Notes: generated by a model not told the origin, from the letters alone. A stretch of 64,000 nucleotides of DNA from Anticarsia gemmatalis (GCF_050436995.1 NC_134745.1:3658001-3722000); one strand, 5' to 3'; positions 50,453 through 62,344 are shown, counted from the stretch's first letter. Made by a program: numbers and translations.

Positions 50453-51789
50453 TAAAACTTGTTAGATTTCTGTCTTCTGCTCGTGACTTCGTTCCCGTGG
50501 ATAAGTTTTTTATGATCCTTCGACTATTTTCCGTAATGGAATAAAAGCTATGTCAACAATCATGGCTATATATTTTACTAAGAGACAATCAATTGAATAA
50601 GAGCAAAATAGATACTATTGTGTAGTATAAAATCGTAAATATTCAGACAAAATAAGTAACTAACTTGAATCTCAAATGGTTAACTTTCATGAAGTCGAGC
50701 GTGATTTTAGAAAAGTCTGATTGAATAGAAAACAATTTAAGACGAAGGCTACTTTTGTCTAATTCCGCCGTTTGATGATTTCAGGCAGTCTACGTCACGC
50801 TTAACAGTAATTGGAGTTGAAGGGACAGCAGAATACTTTAATATCTCAAAACCTGATATGAGCTAGGCCACTACATGTAGGTAGGATGCAAGAAATTAAG
50901 ATAACATAAATTATAATAACAATAATTTTAGTTATAATAACACCTATGTATAATTTTAATAGTATTGATGGATGTTTTTAGTGATATTGTTTTCTGTTAT
51001 AGTTTATTGTTACGTTATTATTTTTGTAAAAGTGCGCCATCAAACGTCAAAGTTTGGCGAGTTTACTTGAAATGAACACTAATTGTAATGTTGATATGTA
51101 CAAAAAAAAAAATAAAGGAAAAATATCTACGTAACTGTAGAACAAAATATAGCTCAGACATTTTCTGTAGGCGTTCTAAAAACGATCTAATCCGTCTTTC
51201 TAACTGTCTGTATGAGAGTTTATAAGATTAATTATGATGAAGTGTTTTATAGAACAAAGGAAAAGAAGCAGATTTGAGTATGTAATTTGTTTAAGAAATT
51301 GACACTTTGATAGAGCTTTACTTTACTAACTTCAGGTTTCACCACTTTAAGATATCTGTCAGCAGGCTTATCAGACCAAATTTCTGCGGTTGATTTCATG
51401 AATTCTTCGTCATTTTATCTAGCAAATAGGTGATCTAATACTTATATCTGAACGGTGTAAATGGCACTTAAAGCCGCAGTCTAAGCAGTATTCTTTTGTC
51501 TCAATTTAGTTAAAGGAAATTCAAGCCACTTTAAATCATCATGACTTGTCTCTTTTTATTTATAAAAATACATAAAAAGAAACTCCTCGTATCCTTGTTA
51601 CATGGCGCGTGGGCAGGACTTTATCAAGGCCTACATCAAAATGTTTTATAAGTGTATGCTTTACAGGCTTTCCTTGACTATTTTTAAAACACTGTATAGA
51701 TCTAAATGAACTAATTTACATAAATTATTATGACTTATTTACGTGCAGATATTCATTTTATTTATGTTACTAATAACATAAATAAAATG

Positions 51790-52036
51790 ACGCTTTTCTC
51801 CCTTAGTAAGCAGAGACCAAAGAACGCGACTAGCTACTTCTACGAACGTCACAAAAATATTTTGCGTCTTTCATATTCATACGTCTTGTCATACAAGATC
51901 GCGTTACATTGCACCAAACCTTCTAAAACTACTCTGACGTGGTCTGAAGCGCGATTGACACTACGTCTTGTGATGCAAGTTTAAAATGTCTAAATCTCGA
52001 TATCGACGATAATGACTGTAGAGAATCGCGCTAGCG
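51790..52036. repeat. Repeat remnant including a fragment of the 58395 MITE family
   Basis: 51982-52036 ('aaaatgtctaaatctcgata' then 'tgactgtagagaatcgcgct') matches one end of the 58395 element. The preceding part contains 'gcagagaccaaagaacgc', also seen in altered form at 34095-34120 ('gcagagaccagaaacgcc'), so it is repetitive too. Confidence 0.4.
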
Positions 52037-54654
52037 TTGCGTGTTTTTCAAGAAACGTAAAATAACAGTATTAATTTTAAAGCACTTTAAATATTGCATT
52101 ACAAAGATCATCCAACGAGTTTATTACAAGGAAGGAAATATAATTTGATAGATAAATGACACAGCACTTGAATATTATTTTCCTGTCCATTTTATTATGT
52201 AAATGACATGTCATTACACGATTAAACCACTTTGTAGGCGTAGCGGGCTGTCTTGTAAAATGTTCAGGACGTCCCACGGTGCAATACTTTGTGAATACAT
52301 GATACAAAGACTTTTGTGTTTGTAGTTTTCTTTTGCGACATTCCGATGGTAATTACTGGGGGTTGTTGTTTTGTTTTTGCAGTTTTGTAATGCTTGATAT
52401 GGTTAAGGAAGATATTGTAATACTTTGAAATACCTAGTTTAGTTGTAAAATCACATGTTTTACTAAGTCCGTTATGCTGCTCATTTACTGAGTTGATTTT
52501 AGACATGTTAAATACATTGTGACAAACATTTTAAACTGACTAGTTTCATTTTGCTCTCTTTTATCTGTTGAGATCATAATTTGGTTATTTACCGTGAGCA
52601 TAGGTAAAGTATTAATAAATGAATCAACATAGGAACTTAAGATGCGCGCCCACACATTACGAAATTTAAAAAATAAATCATTCTAATACCGATAATACCT
52701 AATAAGTATCAAATTCACATACCACAAAATCCCAGCACTATAGGCGAAGGCAACACAAATTCTCACACATTCAGCCTACCTAAAAAAAAGAAATACATTC
52801 TACCGCGATACTTGGAATCGATATAATAGGCCCGCTTCGAATACCAACCGTGCGTCGCTGAATATTTGACGTTAGGCCCACTTTCTAAAGGCATGTTCAG
52901 ATAAAAACGAAATCCGCTATTGCGGTTAAGATAAGAGGAATTTTGCAGCGTATAGTAGATATAAAATTTAATATATCTCATTGTTTTGCTGGACATGTAA
53001 ATATACAACTCGTACTCGGTGTTAATCAAAAACTCGTCAGACGTCAGACTTGCAAATAGCTTAATCGTTAACCACACGTATCAACCAAAAACCAAGCAGT
53101 TTGAATGACAATTTTATTTTAATATGTATGTTAAACTTGCATATAGTCAATGTTAAAAAATATTCTGAGCTGTAGAAATATCACAAACTACTTACCAAAT
53201 TTTTGCTAGCCACGGCGAATATGGTTAAGATCTATACAAGCCCTAAAGATGACAGTAAACCGTAAACTTATCTGGGCTTTTGCGACAATTTCGCTGAGGT
53301 TAAGGTTGAATACGGGTGATTTGACGCGTGGGTAGAAAACGGATGGAAGATTTCTCGCTTTAGTTTTTTCTAAGAATAAATTTTCTATTTGACAAATTCT
53401 TAAAGGATGAGATAAATGGACGTTATCGTTTCTTAACCGAAGTATAAGATACTAACTGGCCCACGCAGCTCCGCTCGCATGAAATTGGGGTAAAATAAAA
53501 AACACGTTGATTTTCGAAAACTGTAGCCTCTATGTTATTATTAGATAGATTAGCCTACGTTGATTTGAGAGGTTTTATATCTTTATAGTAAAAAAGATTC
53601 GAGTCTTCGTGTGGGTATGGCTTTTCACATTCATACACAGCATTCATATTATTTTTATTTCTCTATGTATATTTCAAATATTTCCCAGGGATATGGAGAA
53701 AACCTACTACATAATATACACAAAAACACAATCCTCGCATTTTCTTCTTAATACAATCATATGTATAATAGAAATCACTGCACGGCTCTGCAGTCAGTTT
53801 TTCAATCTATCGAAAGACAAAGTAGGTACAAAGTAATTTCGACTTTCTTTTTAATCTGCTGGTTAAAAATGGATTCTTTTGTTTTCTTATATATTCACGA
53901 GAAAGTGATAAGATCTGTCATTGCTTCTGAAAAATATACGCCTTATTTCCCTAAAGATCTGGGCTGCGATGTATTATATCTTTTTTATACAAAGTTATGT
54001 AACATGTAGCAAGAAAACATAGTAACAACTAATTTGAATACTGAGTAGGCTTTGTGAAATGAGCGAGCAGCTTTATACATACATTATTTATTTTTTTTCA
54101 AAAATGTATGATAAAGGAAAGAAGAGGAAACATACTGTTCTATACTAGCATTGATAAACTAGTAGAGATCTTTATTTATACGACAATCTATATTGTCTAA
54201 TAGTTTACACACCAGAGTGGTATAAAACAGTGACAGGCGCAAGCTACAGGAAGCTGACGCCCTACATAAAGTAAATCTACCGATGATTATGAAAAGCGAG
54301 ACAATTAAGCATAATAGCGGTAATCGTCGTGTATCAGTTAATAGACATCAAAATTGGGAGTTATTCATTAATGATAGTGCATCAAATACTAAAATAACCA
54401 GAAAATCTGATCCAATATCAGCATGTGAACTTTATACATTATTATCTTTGAAACATCAATCGCATGACATTTTCGTCAATCCGATCGACATTTGACATTC
54501 ACATACATTGTAGAAGACAAAGAAATGCCATCCAATATCCGTCTCCATTTCCTACCGTCAACTTCAGTATAAAATTCAAAGTGCTCAATTGTTAGATATT
54601 TCCTTTTTACCTCACAAAGCGGTTGTTTACCAGTTTCCCCATTAATTTTCCGGG

Positions 54655-54735
54655 GTGATCAACAAGTGGCTACCCGGGATGGAGCTCTGTCCGGGCACAG
54701 GGGGGTGCGGGGTGGTGGGGGAGGGCGTAGCTACG
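54655..54735. promoter_or_regulatory. GC-rich islet
   Basis: 'ctacccgggatggagctctg' and a G-run 'ggggggtgcggggtggtggg'. The order 'cccgggatg...gtccgggc' is shared with 48325-48345 ('gcccgggatgtccgggcg'), perhaps by chance. Confidence 0.25.
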
Positions 54736-55672
54736 CAACTAAGCCGATGGAATAGGGTGACAGTTTGAAAATTGTATTCGGGGATGTTCGAGCCGAAATT
54801 TGGCTTTGAAAACGTGTTTATTAGTCTAATACTGTTATAGTCTGTAGTTTGGATTTAAATTGAATCAAAGGATGGATTAGTTATTGTCAAGGCGTTTTGT
54901 TAATTCAACATTCCAAAAATAATAGACACAAATTTATCTTCGCTAATACCATAAAAAATACCTTATGTCCCGCTAATATTTATTCTGAAAATATCTAAAG
55001 AAATTACCTAATTTAATCAATACCTGTGTAATTCTTCTATTTTTCTCACAATAAAAGAAAAAATCCGCGATTTTTTCCAAGATGGCCACTTTATTTCTTA
55101 CGAAGCACCCGTAGTCACGTCCTTGATGTAGGATCTTATTGAAATCGTGTTTACGATTTTTAGTTTTTCTTTGCACAAGATGTTTATTAAACCCCTCGGC
55201 TTAGTATTTACTTAAGCTTATTCAACTGTAAGAGATTAGACGCACTAAAATGTTCTAGAAAACTTTACAAGTGAGAGATCTGGAACAAATTTTGCTAAGA
55301 AAAATTAGGTCTTTTATCAAATTCCTATCGAGAACTTTTGTTGGAAACTGGATTTTTCACTCCCTGATGTTGCAAACGGGAAGTGAAAAACAACTAAGAA
55401 CTTAAGAACTTACCTTTGAAGAAAACATAAATATTTTCATTATTTAAAAACATAAGTCATTGTATGTTATGCAAGTAAGTATGTACTTAAATTTTATGTG
55501 CTACAAATATCTATTGCTATAAAATCGCTTTGACAAATCGTGCCACAAACGTGTGTTATTATATTGGAGTATACTTTTGCAAATTAGGCCCAACAATGCT
55601 TTCGCGACTCGATAATATAGAAAGTTCGTAAACGCGCGTCTCCTCTATTAAATTGTCTGTAAGCCGGTGTTG

Positions 55673-55685
55673 GTTGCCTAGCAAC
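55673..55685. promoter_or_regulatory. Perfect RFX X-box
   Basis: GTTGCCTAGCAAC fits the X-box consensus (GTNRCC, short spacer, RGYAAC) exactly. RFX factors bind such sites in promoters of ciliary genes. No recognisable gene is adjacent. Confidence 0.45.
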
Positions 55686-55893
55686 GAAACGTTTGAGTAG
55701 CGTCAAGTTCGCTCGGTCAAGGTTTCAGGCTTTTATATGTACTGTAACGCTTTATTTATTAGTAGCTCGTTATATTACGTTTGTAAACAGCCCCGGGGAT
55801 AATATTTGAAACGATTTTTATACTTTAATTTTGATTGCCTCATTATGTACCTACATTGTATTTTTCTTTAGCTACCTTATTTGGAGAGATTGT

Positions 55894-55958
55894 TTGCAGT
55901 GGAGAGCTATGGGGGAGGCCTTTACCCAGCAGTGAGACGATACAGGCTCATAATATAT
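55894..55958 (+). mobile_element. LINE 3' tail fragment
   Basis: 'tgcagtggagagctatggg' followed by 'ggaggcctttacccagcagt' and 'gagacgatacaggct' is the terminal 3' sequence of lepidopteran non-LTR elements, in + orientation. It is 5'-truncated, as usual for LINE insertions. Confidence 0.7.
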
Positions 55959-57674
55959 TAATTGTGGACGTATAGATCGAATACCTCAAATTCAATGAAC
56001 CATTTTTTTTAACGGAATATGTGATTGTCCCATATTCAGTCGATGCCTTTTACTGGTGTCATAAGGAATGTTATTTAAGAGGGTAAAAATTACTACCGTG
56101 AAAAGGTAATTTTGTGTAATCGATACTTTATTCATTTCGTAAAGTGATATTTTAATTATTCGTTTAATTGAATAAAGTGTACTTAGAAGTATCAGAAAAA
56201 AGAAATCTTGCTCGAATTTTCAATATTCAATAAAGTCTCATAAATATTTCAACATATTGCCCACAATACATATCTGTACCGCGAAACTTTTGCGACCGCG
56301 TTAACCGCGCCAGTAACCGCGATCAAACATTGTCATGGCAACCGAGAACGCTTTGCAAAGTATAGTAATATTAAACAGTAATTTACACCGATAGTTACAT
56401 AGTCGATAGTTAAATAATGTTTAGCAATCATAGTGGAAGCTATGAAGCAATGCCAGAGAGTTCAAGTCCTAACGCAAAGACGAAGAGAAACTTGAGAAAA
56501 TCATCACATTTGAAAATAATGATCACGTCCTTCCATGTATCTTGGTGCAAAGAAAATGTTAGAAGAACTATGTACCTACCTATGTTTCAAACTTGAGGGT
56601 TCTTTAAGGTACCCAACATGAGTAACCTAAGCTTATTCAACATAGTGGGACTAACTACTTGGTTTTAGCAAAACCCAGAAGACTACCTATTATAGTTCAA
56701 CAACTGAGTACTGACGTTGTACGCTGTACTGTCGACTTAGTTGACAGTTGTTGAAGGAGACAACATTTAGAATTTAGAAAATCAGTGACTCACAGGCTTA
56801 TTCAGCTGACGGTGGCCTATTTATTTTTACAGCTTATTAATTTTGTCATACACATATTTCATCATAATTAAGTTAAATCGTGCATGCCAACGCTCTATGC
56901 TAAAATGTGGGACTAAAGTATTGTCTCCGATGAGGTTTGATCCCATACAAAAATGATTATGAATGGTGCAATAAACCAATGCGCCATGGGACTATAATCC
57001 GGCTGGTTTCATTCGGTATCAAAGATGGCCTAATGGGACAAAACATAGTCGTGAAAGATACAACTAAATAAAAACTCTTAGAGCAACTTACAAAGTTAAT
57101 TCGTATGAACAATCGATACACCGACGCATTCAAATGACGGGGCGAAGTCGATGCACGTCATTCAAAGTTCTAACGTAATGGCCTGGGTATGCGCCGTGTG
57201 GTGGCCAAGAATAGAACACCCTATTACCTACCATAAGTCAAGGGTTCCAGAGCTTTCGTTCACTCACTTGTAACTCGTTCAGGTTGGTTTCCATAAATTA
57301 AACTCATATATAATTATTACCTTCATATACGGTTTAGGTGTTGTCCTATTTAACTATTAAATGTCTTTGGTTGTATCCTACGTATTTTATTAAACTCAAA
57401 AGTGTGCCTGAATGGGTGTAACTGCTTACTTTAGTAGTGTTGCTAAAACTTCTGAACTATGAATTTGGCACGCAGTTTATTATCTAGATTGATTAATAGG
57501 GCAGTTTATTACCCTTAAATCTTCGCGGATCAATTAGCATTCAAAATTAGCATGAAGCAAAATAACATTTAATGTGAAAACAGGTTGAGAGAGCCAGTTA
57601 TAATAACCATTCATTATATTATTACAATACTCTTAGATATGAAATTACTTTTTAAGTATAGTATTAAATTCTGT
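55959..57674. other. Non-coding, no gene found
   Basis: Holds an X-box-like motif at 56329-56342 (ATTGTCATGGCAAC, 12 of 14). Nothing else recognisable. Confidence 0.4.
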
Positions 57675-58290
57675 TAAGTTCGGGTTACACTTGATTATAC
57701 CATACCTAAGTTCAAAATTCGAGTTACATAAATATATTTCTAGTGTTTAATGCACCTGTGTTTTCATAAAAAGATTATGGCAGCTGGCGTATTGTTAAAA
57801 TGTAGAAGGAAACTAACTTTTAAATATGTTAAATTAATCCTTCAAAAGGTTTTTCAAACTGATTACCGGCAATATGTTGGCCTTCAAAAAAGCTTTACGG
57901 GTTATGGAATCCCGAGAATCACAATTTAATTATAAAATGTCGGAAAAGTTTCCAATTAAAAGATGGACATTGAAAAGAGAAGAGGAATGTTGCTAATAAT
58001 TATTTGAAACAGCCAATTAACTGAAGTTCAATGATATTGAAATGTTTAACTATTGGTCAATCCCAATTACTTATCGTCAGATACGGATAGGGAGTAGGGA
58101 CAGATAGTTTAATTGACACTGAACTAAGGTAAAGACCAAAGCATGCATTGTTCAAGTCCATTTTTCTATGCCATTGTGTAAAAAACTCATTATTAGTGAA
58201 AATGTCACTCAGATAACTCTGGTTTAAGCGTCGTCACATGTCTGACGTCATAATGGTCTGTAATAATATAAACAAGTGTAACCCGAACTT
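57675..58290. mobile_element. Non-autonomous element with 23-bp inverted ends
   Basis: 'aagttcgggttacacttg' at 57675-57692 and its exact complement at 58273-58290 form terminal inverted repeats that extend inward by about 5 bp ('attata'/'tataaa'). The 616-bp interval has no open frame. A DNA-transposon derivative is the simplest reading. Confidence 0.5.
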
Positions 58291-58394
58291 CACTAAAAGC
58301 AAATCTTATAAACATTTCCAATTACATACCATAATGAGCCCATAAATAGATAGAGATCGAATCACACAACTTACAAATCACTAATAGAACAATA

Positions 58395-58691
58395 CAGTAG
58401 CGCGATTCTGTATAGTGGTTACTGTCGAGAATCCAAATTTTGACATTTAGAATGTACTGCCAAAATATATCCTACGAAACCCGTCAGAGGCGCTGATCCT
58501 GTGCCTCGATTCTCTACTACTATCGACTACCGACAACCGAACTGTCATCGAGAAATTTTGCATGAAAATCTGATCAGCGCCTCCGGCGGGTGTCGTAGGA
58601 AACATTTTGTCAGTACATTCTAAATGTCAAAATTTCGATAGCTAGCCGATTGTCGGTAGGTACTCGATAGTTGTACAGAATCGAGGTACTG
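58395..58691. mobile_element. Fold-back MITE, 297 bp
   Basis: Starts 'cagtagcgcgattctgta' and ends in the near-complement 'tacagaatcgaggtactg'. Inner blocks 'ttttgacatttagaatgtac' and 'tcctacga' and 'aggcgctgatc' are mirrored on the other arm. Relatives lie at 6901-7276 and 51982-52036. It lies about 290 bp upstream of the promoter-like islet at 58985. Confidence 0.75.
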
Positions 58692-58984
58692 CAGTGTATG
58701 TCTAATTTGGATAGGTAATGAAAAAAAAACATAATTAGCGATTTTGTCACCAAAGTCAGCAATAAATTTAAGCCTTATTGGAAATGCGGTATAAGTACGA
58801 ATTAGTAAATATATATCTTGTAACTTTCGACACAGTTTGTAACTATCTATGAGGGAAAAAGACAGAACACAAACTTATGCGTTAATTAGTAAGCCAGTAT
58901 GTTTATGAAATATAGAGTAAAAATCTGTTTACAGTGAGATTTGATCGCTAGTTGGGTATAAAGTAATGTAAACATGATATCGAC

Positions 58985-59090
58985 ATTGTTGGGCGGGAAA
59001 CGGTCGCGTGTGATTGGTCAGCGGCGGCCATTACAGCCGTATAGGGAAAGCCGGCGCGTATCAGATTACATTGCGCATACGCAGTTGTAA
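58985..59090. promoter_or_regulatory. GC-rich promoter-like islet with E2F, CCAAT, YY1/PHO and NRF-1-like motifs
   Basis: In a strongly AT-rich context, about 100 bp carry GGCGGGAAA (58992-59000, E2F type), ATTGG (59013-59017, reversed CCAAT), GCCAT (59027-59031, PHO/YY1 core) and TGCGCATACGCA (59072-59083, one mismatch to the NRF-1/Ewg consensus). Such a combination is typical of a core promoter of a proliferation or housekeeping-type gene. It ends about 390 bp upstream of the 175-codon ORF, its most obvious candidate target; a - strand target is also possible. Confidence 0.5.
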
Positions 59091-59480
59091 TAGGGCTGCC
59101 AGATTTTGATAGTTGATGGGAAATAAGTTATAGGTTTTAAAGTTAATTATAATTTGAAGGTCTATCGTAAGCATTCATCGTTCATGTATTTCAGAATAGG
59201 TTTAAATTAAGTCGTAGCATATTGTTGTTTAATTTCAAATTACATAATAATACTATTTCTACGGAATTATAAAACTAAGTTTATTCACATGTATTTATTT
59301 CAAAGTATGCCTCGTTGAAATGGTAATATAATAGTAAGTATATGAGAAATTACTGGATCTAGTTATTTCTAGAAAGAGCTGTTCACACGCAACTTGTAAT
59401 GCAGAGTAATTCACCATAAATATGTACTGTTAATTACATTATTCAATTATAAAAATATAACTAAGAATGCATATTAACGC

Positions 59481-60008
59481 ATGCAAATGGAAATGAGAAA
59501 CACTTTCATAAATAACTTAAAAGACTTATACATACAGGTATGTATAATCCTACAAAAACATGCTCTCAGCTGTGGTACGAAAGTAGATAAAACGTATACG
59601 TATTCGAGTCAGGTGTATCTCCCACTTATTAGCCAATTCATTAGCGATTGTACGAAACCCACAGGAGATGAGGAAATTCTAATTTTAGCGGCGACATTTT
59701 TACGTTACGTTATATCATTAAGAAATTCTGTTGTTGTGCGTCACGCGGCAATGTTGTCTACGTCACGAGTCTGGCGAAACAAGGATCGATATGTTCTTGG
59801 AACTTTAAGAGTTCCCCAGCCTATGTGGCAATACCCTCTCTATTTACAAAATTGTGAGGAAATCCTCAAGTACCCGCAAAAGTTGGTTTTACGTCACATT
59901 TTGTATTCTAATTGCACGTGGATTTGTACTTACGATATCGTCCAGGAAACGTGCTTTGGAGTTTATCGAGAAAACAATTTTCCGGTGATTCAAAGTTTTG
60001 ATCTTTGA
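59481..60008 (+). CDS. Unidentified intronless 175-residue protein
   Basis: Longest open frame in the window and not part of Phm or a transposon. A stop codon lies two codons upstream of the first ATG; ATG triplets at 59481, 59487 and 59493 are alternative starts. 175 codons without a stop are very unlikely by chance at this base composition. The product has no signal peptide or convincing membrane segment, seven cysteines (21, 31, 57, 125, 145, 149, 158) and a hydrophobic/amphipathic stretch at about 66-80. The region RVWRNKDRYVLGTLRVPQPM (96-115) looks like a structured basic core. I do not recognise the family. A promoter-like islet lies about 390 bp upstream and the first AATAAA at 60910. 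It could be a fast-evolving single-exon gene, a retrogene, or part of a decayed foreign element. Confidence 0.5.
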   Translation: MQMEMRNTFINNLKDLYIQVCIILQKHALSCGTKVDKTYTYSSQVYLPLISQFISDCTKPTGDEEILILAATFLRYVISLRNSVVVRHAAMLSTSRVWRNKDRYVLGTLRVPQPMWQYPLYLQNCEEILKYPQKLVLRHILYSNCTWICTYDIVQETCFGVYRENNFPVIQSFDL

Positions 60009-60318
60009 AAGATAGATGGCAGTAAGATCGCTGTTCATTCTGTGAACTCAAACGTCTAGAGAAATGTGGGTGTATTATTTCACCTTTGTTTCAATACTTC
60101 GGAGAAAAACGGAAATTGATGCTTTGACTAGACTTTGTGTAATAGAAGTCTAGCTGTTTAAGTTATTTATTAACAGTTGTTACTTTTTATTTACTTTGAT
60201 ACGTCGAAAATTATGAGTTTTATATTTTTTATTTTATATAAAAATGGTAAGCATATTAAACATTTTGAAACCTTTAATAGGATTTTCTTCCATTATCCGT
60301 CAAAAATAACATAATTTT

Positions 60319-60516
60319 ATGTACAAAGTTTATAACAATGGCAAATCGGCCTGTCACTTCCGAAATAATATTATTTCCTTTCCTTATCATAAAAATATAT
60401 TGGAAAAAACTACACAAATGTTTGAAAAAAAATTACAACTTCCTCTAGGGCTGTCCAATGCCGAATTTTCTTTCAACCCAAATACTGTTCTAGTTTCCTA
60501 CCTCGGTATAAAGTAA
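60319..60516 (+). CDS. Possible small ORF, 65 residues, downstream of the 175-residue ORF
   Basis: ATG at 60319, TAA at 60514-60516, 310 bp after the previous stop and before the AATAAA at 60910. The sequence contains SACHFRNNIISFPYHKNILE and LQLPLGLSNAEFSFNPNTVL, more protein-like than most chance frames here, but the length alone is not significant. It could be a second exon, a uORF-like frame in a 3' UTR, or chance. Confidence 0.2.
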   Translation: MYKVYNNGKSACHFRNNIISFPYHKNILEKTTQMFEKKLQLPLGLSNAEFSFNPNTVLVSYLGIK

Positions 60517-60909
60517 ACTATTACGGTGCAACGTTCGGTAGTAAACACACAGTGGTCGTAACGGCAAACAATCCTAAATATCCGTCCGGTTGAATGGCTG
60601 TGCTTGTGGAATAGACCTGTTTATTGTACGGTTGGAAAATTACCCGGTGACGTCATTGGATTGGAATTTATTGGTTAAGTAGATTATGAGTATCTGTGGT
60701 TAGTATGACCAAGTGTGTGCTGAAGAAGTTAGAATATCTTGCTAACCAAAATCTCTTCCTTTACTGTCTAGGTAGCTATGTTCATATTTTTCTTGCCGAA
60801 AAACTTTGAGATAATGATTTTTCTTATGTTGTGTATAGAAGTCTGATAATCGCTTTGTAAGTGAATATTCTAATCAAGAAATATAGTTCGGTGCTTTAGG
60901 AAAGTCAAT

Positions 60910-60915
60910 AATAAA
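60910..60915 (+). promoter_or_regulatory. Candidate polyadenylation signal
   Basis: First AATAAA hexamer after the 175-codon ORF on the + strand, followed by a T- and CTT-rich stretch that could act as the downstream element. Confidence 0.25.
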
Positions 60916-61583
60916 TATAATCGTTTTTGACTTCCTTCTTCACTTCTTCTTCTTCTTGGTACTTCTTCTTTTCACATTAACATAAAATTGTGATGTAATT
61001 TCGTACTAAGAGCAATTAATATCGTTCTGTCGTATTCTTCAGTGTATTAGTTCACAAATGTATTTAAATGACATATACCTACACATAAATATCCAAGTAC
61101 ATAAACATACGTATAGTAAGGAATGAGTAAACTTTGTGGTAGTAAAATCTCACACCTGTTGACTTACGTGTGAAGTATTGAGCAATATACTAGTAACAAA
61201 TATTGGCACCGATGCAAAATCACTGAATAACTACCTATTGTTATCTGATTTCAATTCTTGAGATTAAATGATGAAGAAGTTCTTGGTAATTTGGATTAAA
61301 TTGCGTTGATATTGCTTGTTAGAATTTTTTATTATTTGATTACCTATCCACCGCAAATGCTAAGAAAGAATAAGTAACATGATTCATCGAGTGTAATACG
61401 CCGGAAGCAGAGTGACTACAAAAAATAATAAGAGAAAAATAAGATATATGAGTAGTTTCAGCACATTATTTAAAAGGCAAATGCAGACACGGAATGCCAT
61501 TAAAGGTGCTTTATATTAACTGGACATTCTTCAAATAAATAAATGTTGAAGAATGAATCTGTGAAAATTTTGAAGAGAAAGTC

Positions 61584-61967
61584 GTGTTCGCTTTTGAATC
61601 ATATTCATTTCAAAAAAATATCAAGCAGTTATTATTCGATCATCTTCATTCAGCTACTTATAAGTCCACAATTCCCATCACTAGTAGTTGTTTTCTTCAG
61701 TCAGTTCATAACGAAATGTCCTCAGTAGTATTGAGTATGAAACCTCGGTGTGCGCGAGTATATCATACGAGCCAAGTCACTACACCACACGTTGAGAAAA
61801 AACAAATGCACCGCGGCTGCCGTGTAAACAAACATGCGCGAGCGACTGTGATTGTGAAATTAGTGATAGATGCGGAATTAGGTAGAAACGTATGTTTTAG
61901 AAGTATAGTTACAGTTTTGGCAAAGTTATTGTTAAACATATTAACGGTAAATGAGGATTCGAAGTGA
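61584..61967 (+). CDS. Open frame of 127 codons, doubtful
   Basis: No recognised domain. The second half (RGCRVNKHARATVIVKLVIDAE) is basic then hydrophobic. It overlaps another open frame beginning at 61543. Codon choice is not clearly biased and there is no obvious promoter next to it, so it may be chance or a 5' part of the gene at the right edge. Confidence 0.15.
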   Translation: MFAFESYSFQKNIKQLLFDHLHSATYKSTIPITSSCFLQSVHNEMSSVVLSMKPRCARVYHTSQVTTPHVEKKQMHRGCRVNKHARATVIVKLVIDAELGRNVCFRSIVTVLAKLLLNILTVNEDSK

Positions 61968-62287
61968 ATTTTGTTGAAGTTATAACCGTAATATTTATTT
62001 TTTATTATGTTTTTTAAAACGGATTGCTGTTAAATTATCGTATTGGTATTAGTAAAGAACAAACTAAATCTAACACTCAATTATAATAATATATGTACTT
62101 ATCATACATCAAAATTCTCCAAGAAAACCTTAATCATAGAAATCATTGTAAGTACCTAAATAAGAAAGAAGTCGTTCGCTACAGCAAATTACAGCACACA
62201 ACCCATAATATATTTAGGCAACATATTCTCATAAATTTATCGCATCTACATACTTGTTCTATGTAGAAACGTGAGCCAAACTCAGTT

Positions 62288-62344
62288 GGAGGGCGGGCGG
62301 CGGCGCGGCGGTGGCGCGGCGGCGGAGGGGGGCGACGCGCCCCG
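62288..62344. promoter_or_regulatory. Very GC-rich islet
   Basis: About 57 bp of almost pure G/C (ggcgg/gcgcgg units) in an AT-rich setting, about 1.3 kb upstream of the candidate promoter at 63654. Could be an alternative promoter or enhancer of the right-edge gene. Open frames through it on both strands are compositional artefacts. Confidence 0.35.

Larger units (their letters stand above)
44076..55672. other. Gene-poor region with scattered GC islets
   Basis: No exon can be supported. Besides the listed repeats and islets there is a cluster of 'cgtagac/gtctacg' motifs at 44944-44990 and a GC-richer spot with 'cacgcgcactgcacatcgtg' at 47012-47060. This could be upstream regulatory territory of the gene at the right edge. 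Confidence 0.35.

Noticed and set aside
53609..54009. Pair of overlapping frames
   Set aside because: AT-rich, Ile/Phe/Tyr-heavy products with no motif; consistent with chance.
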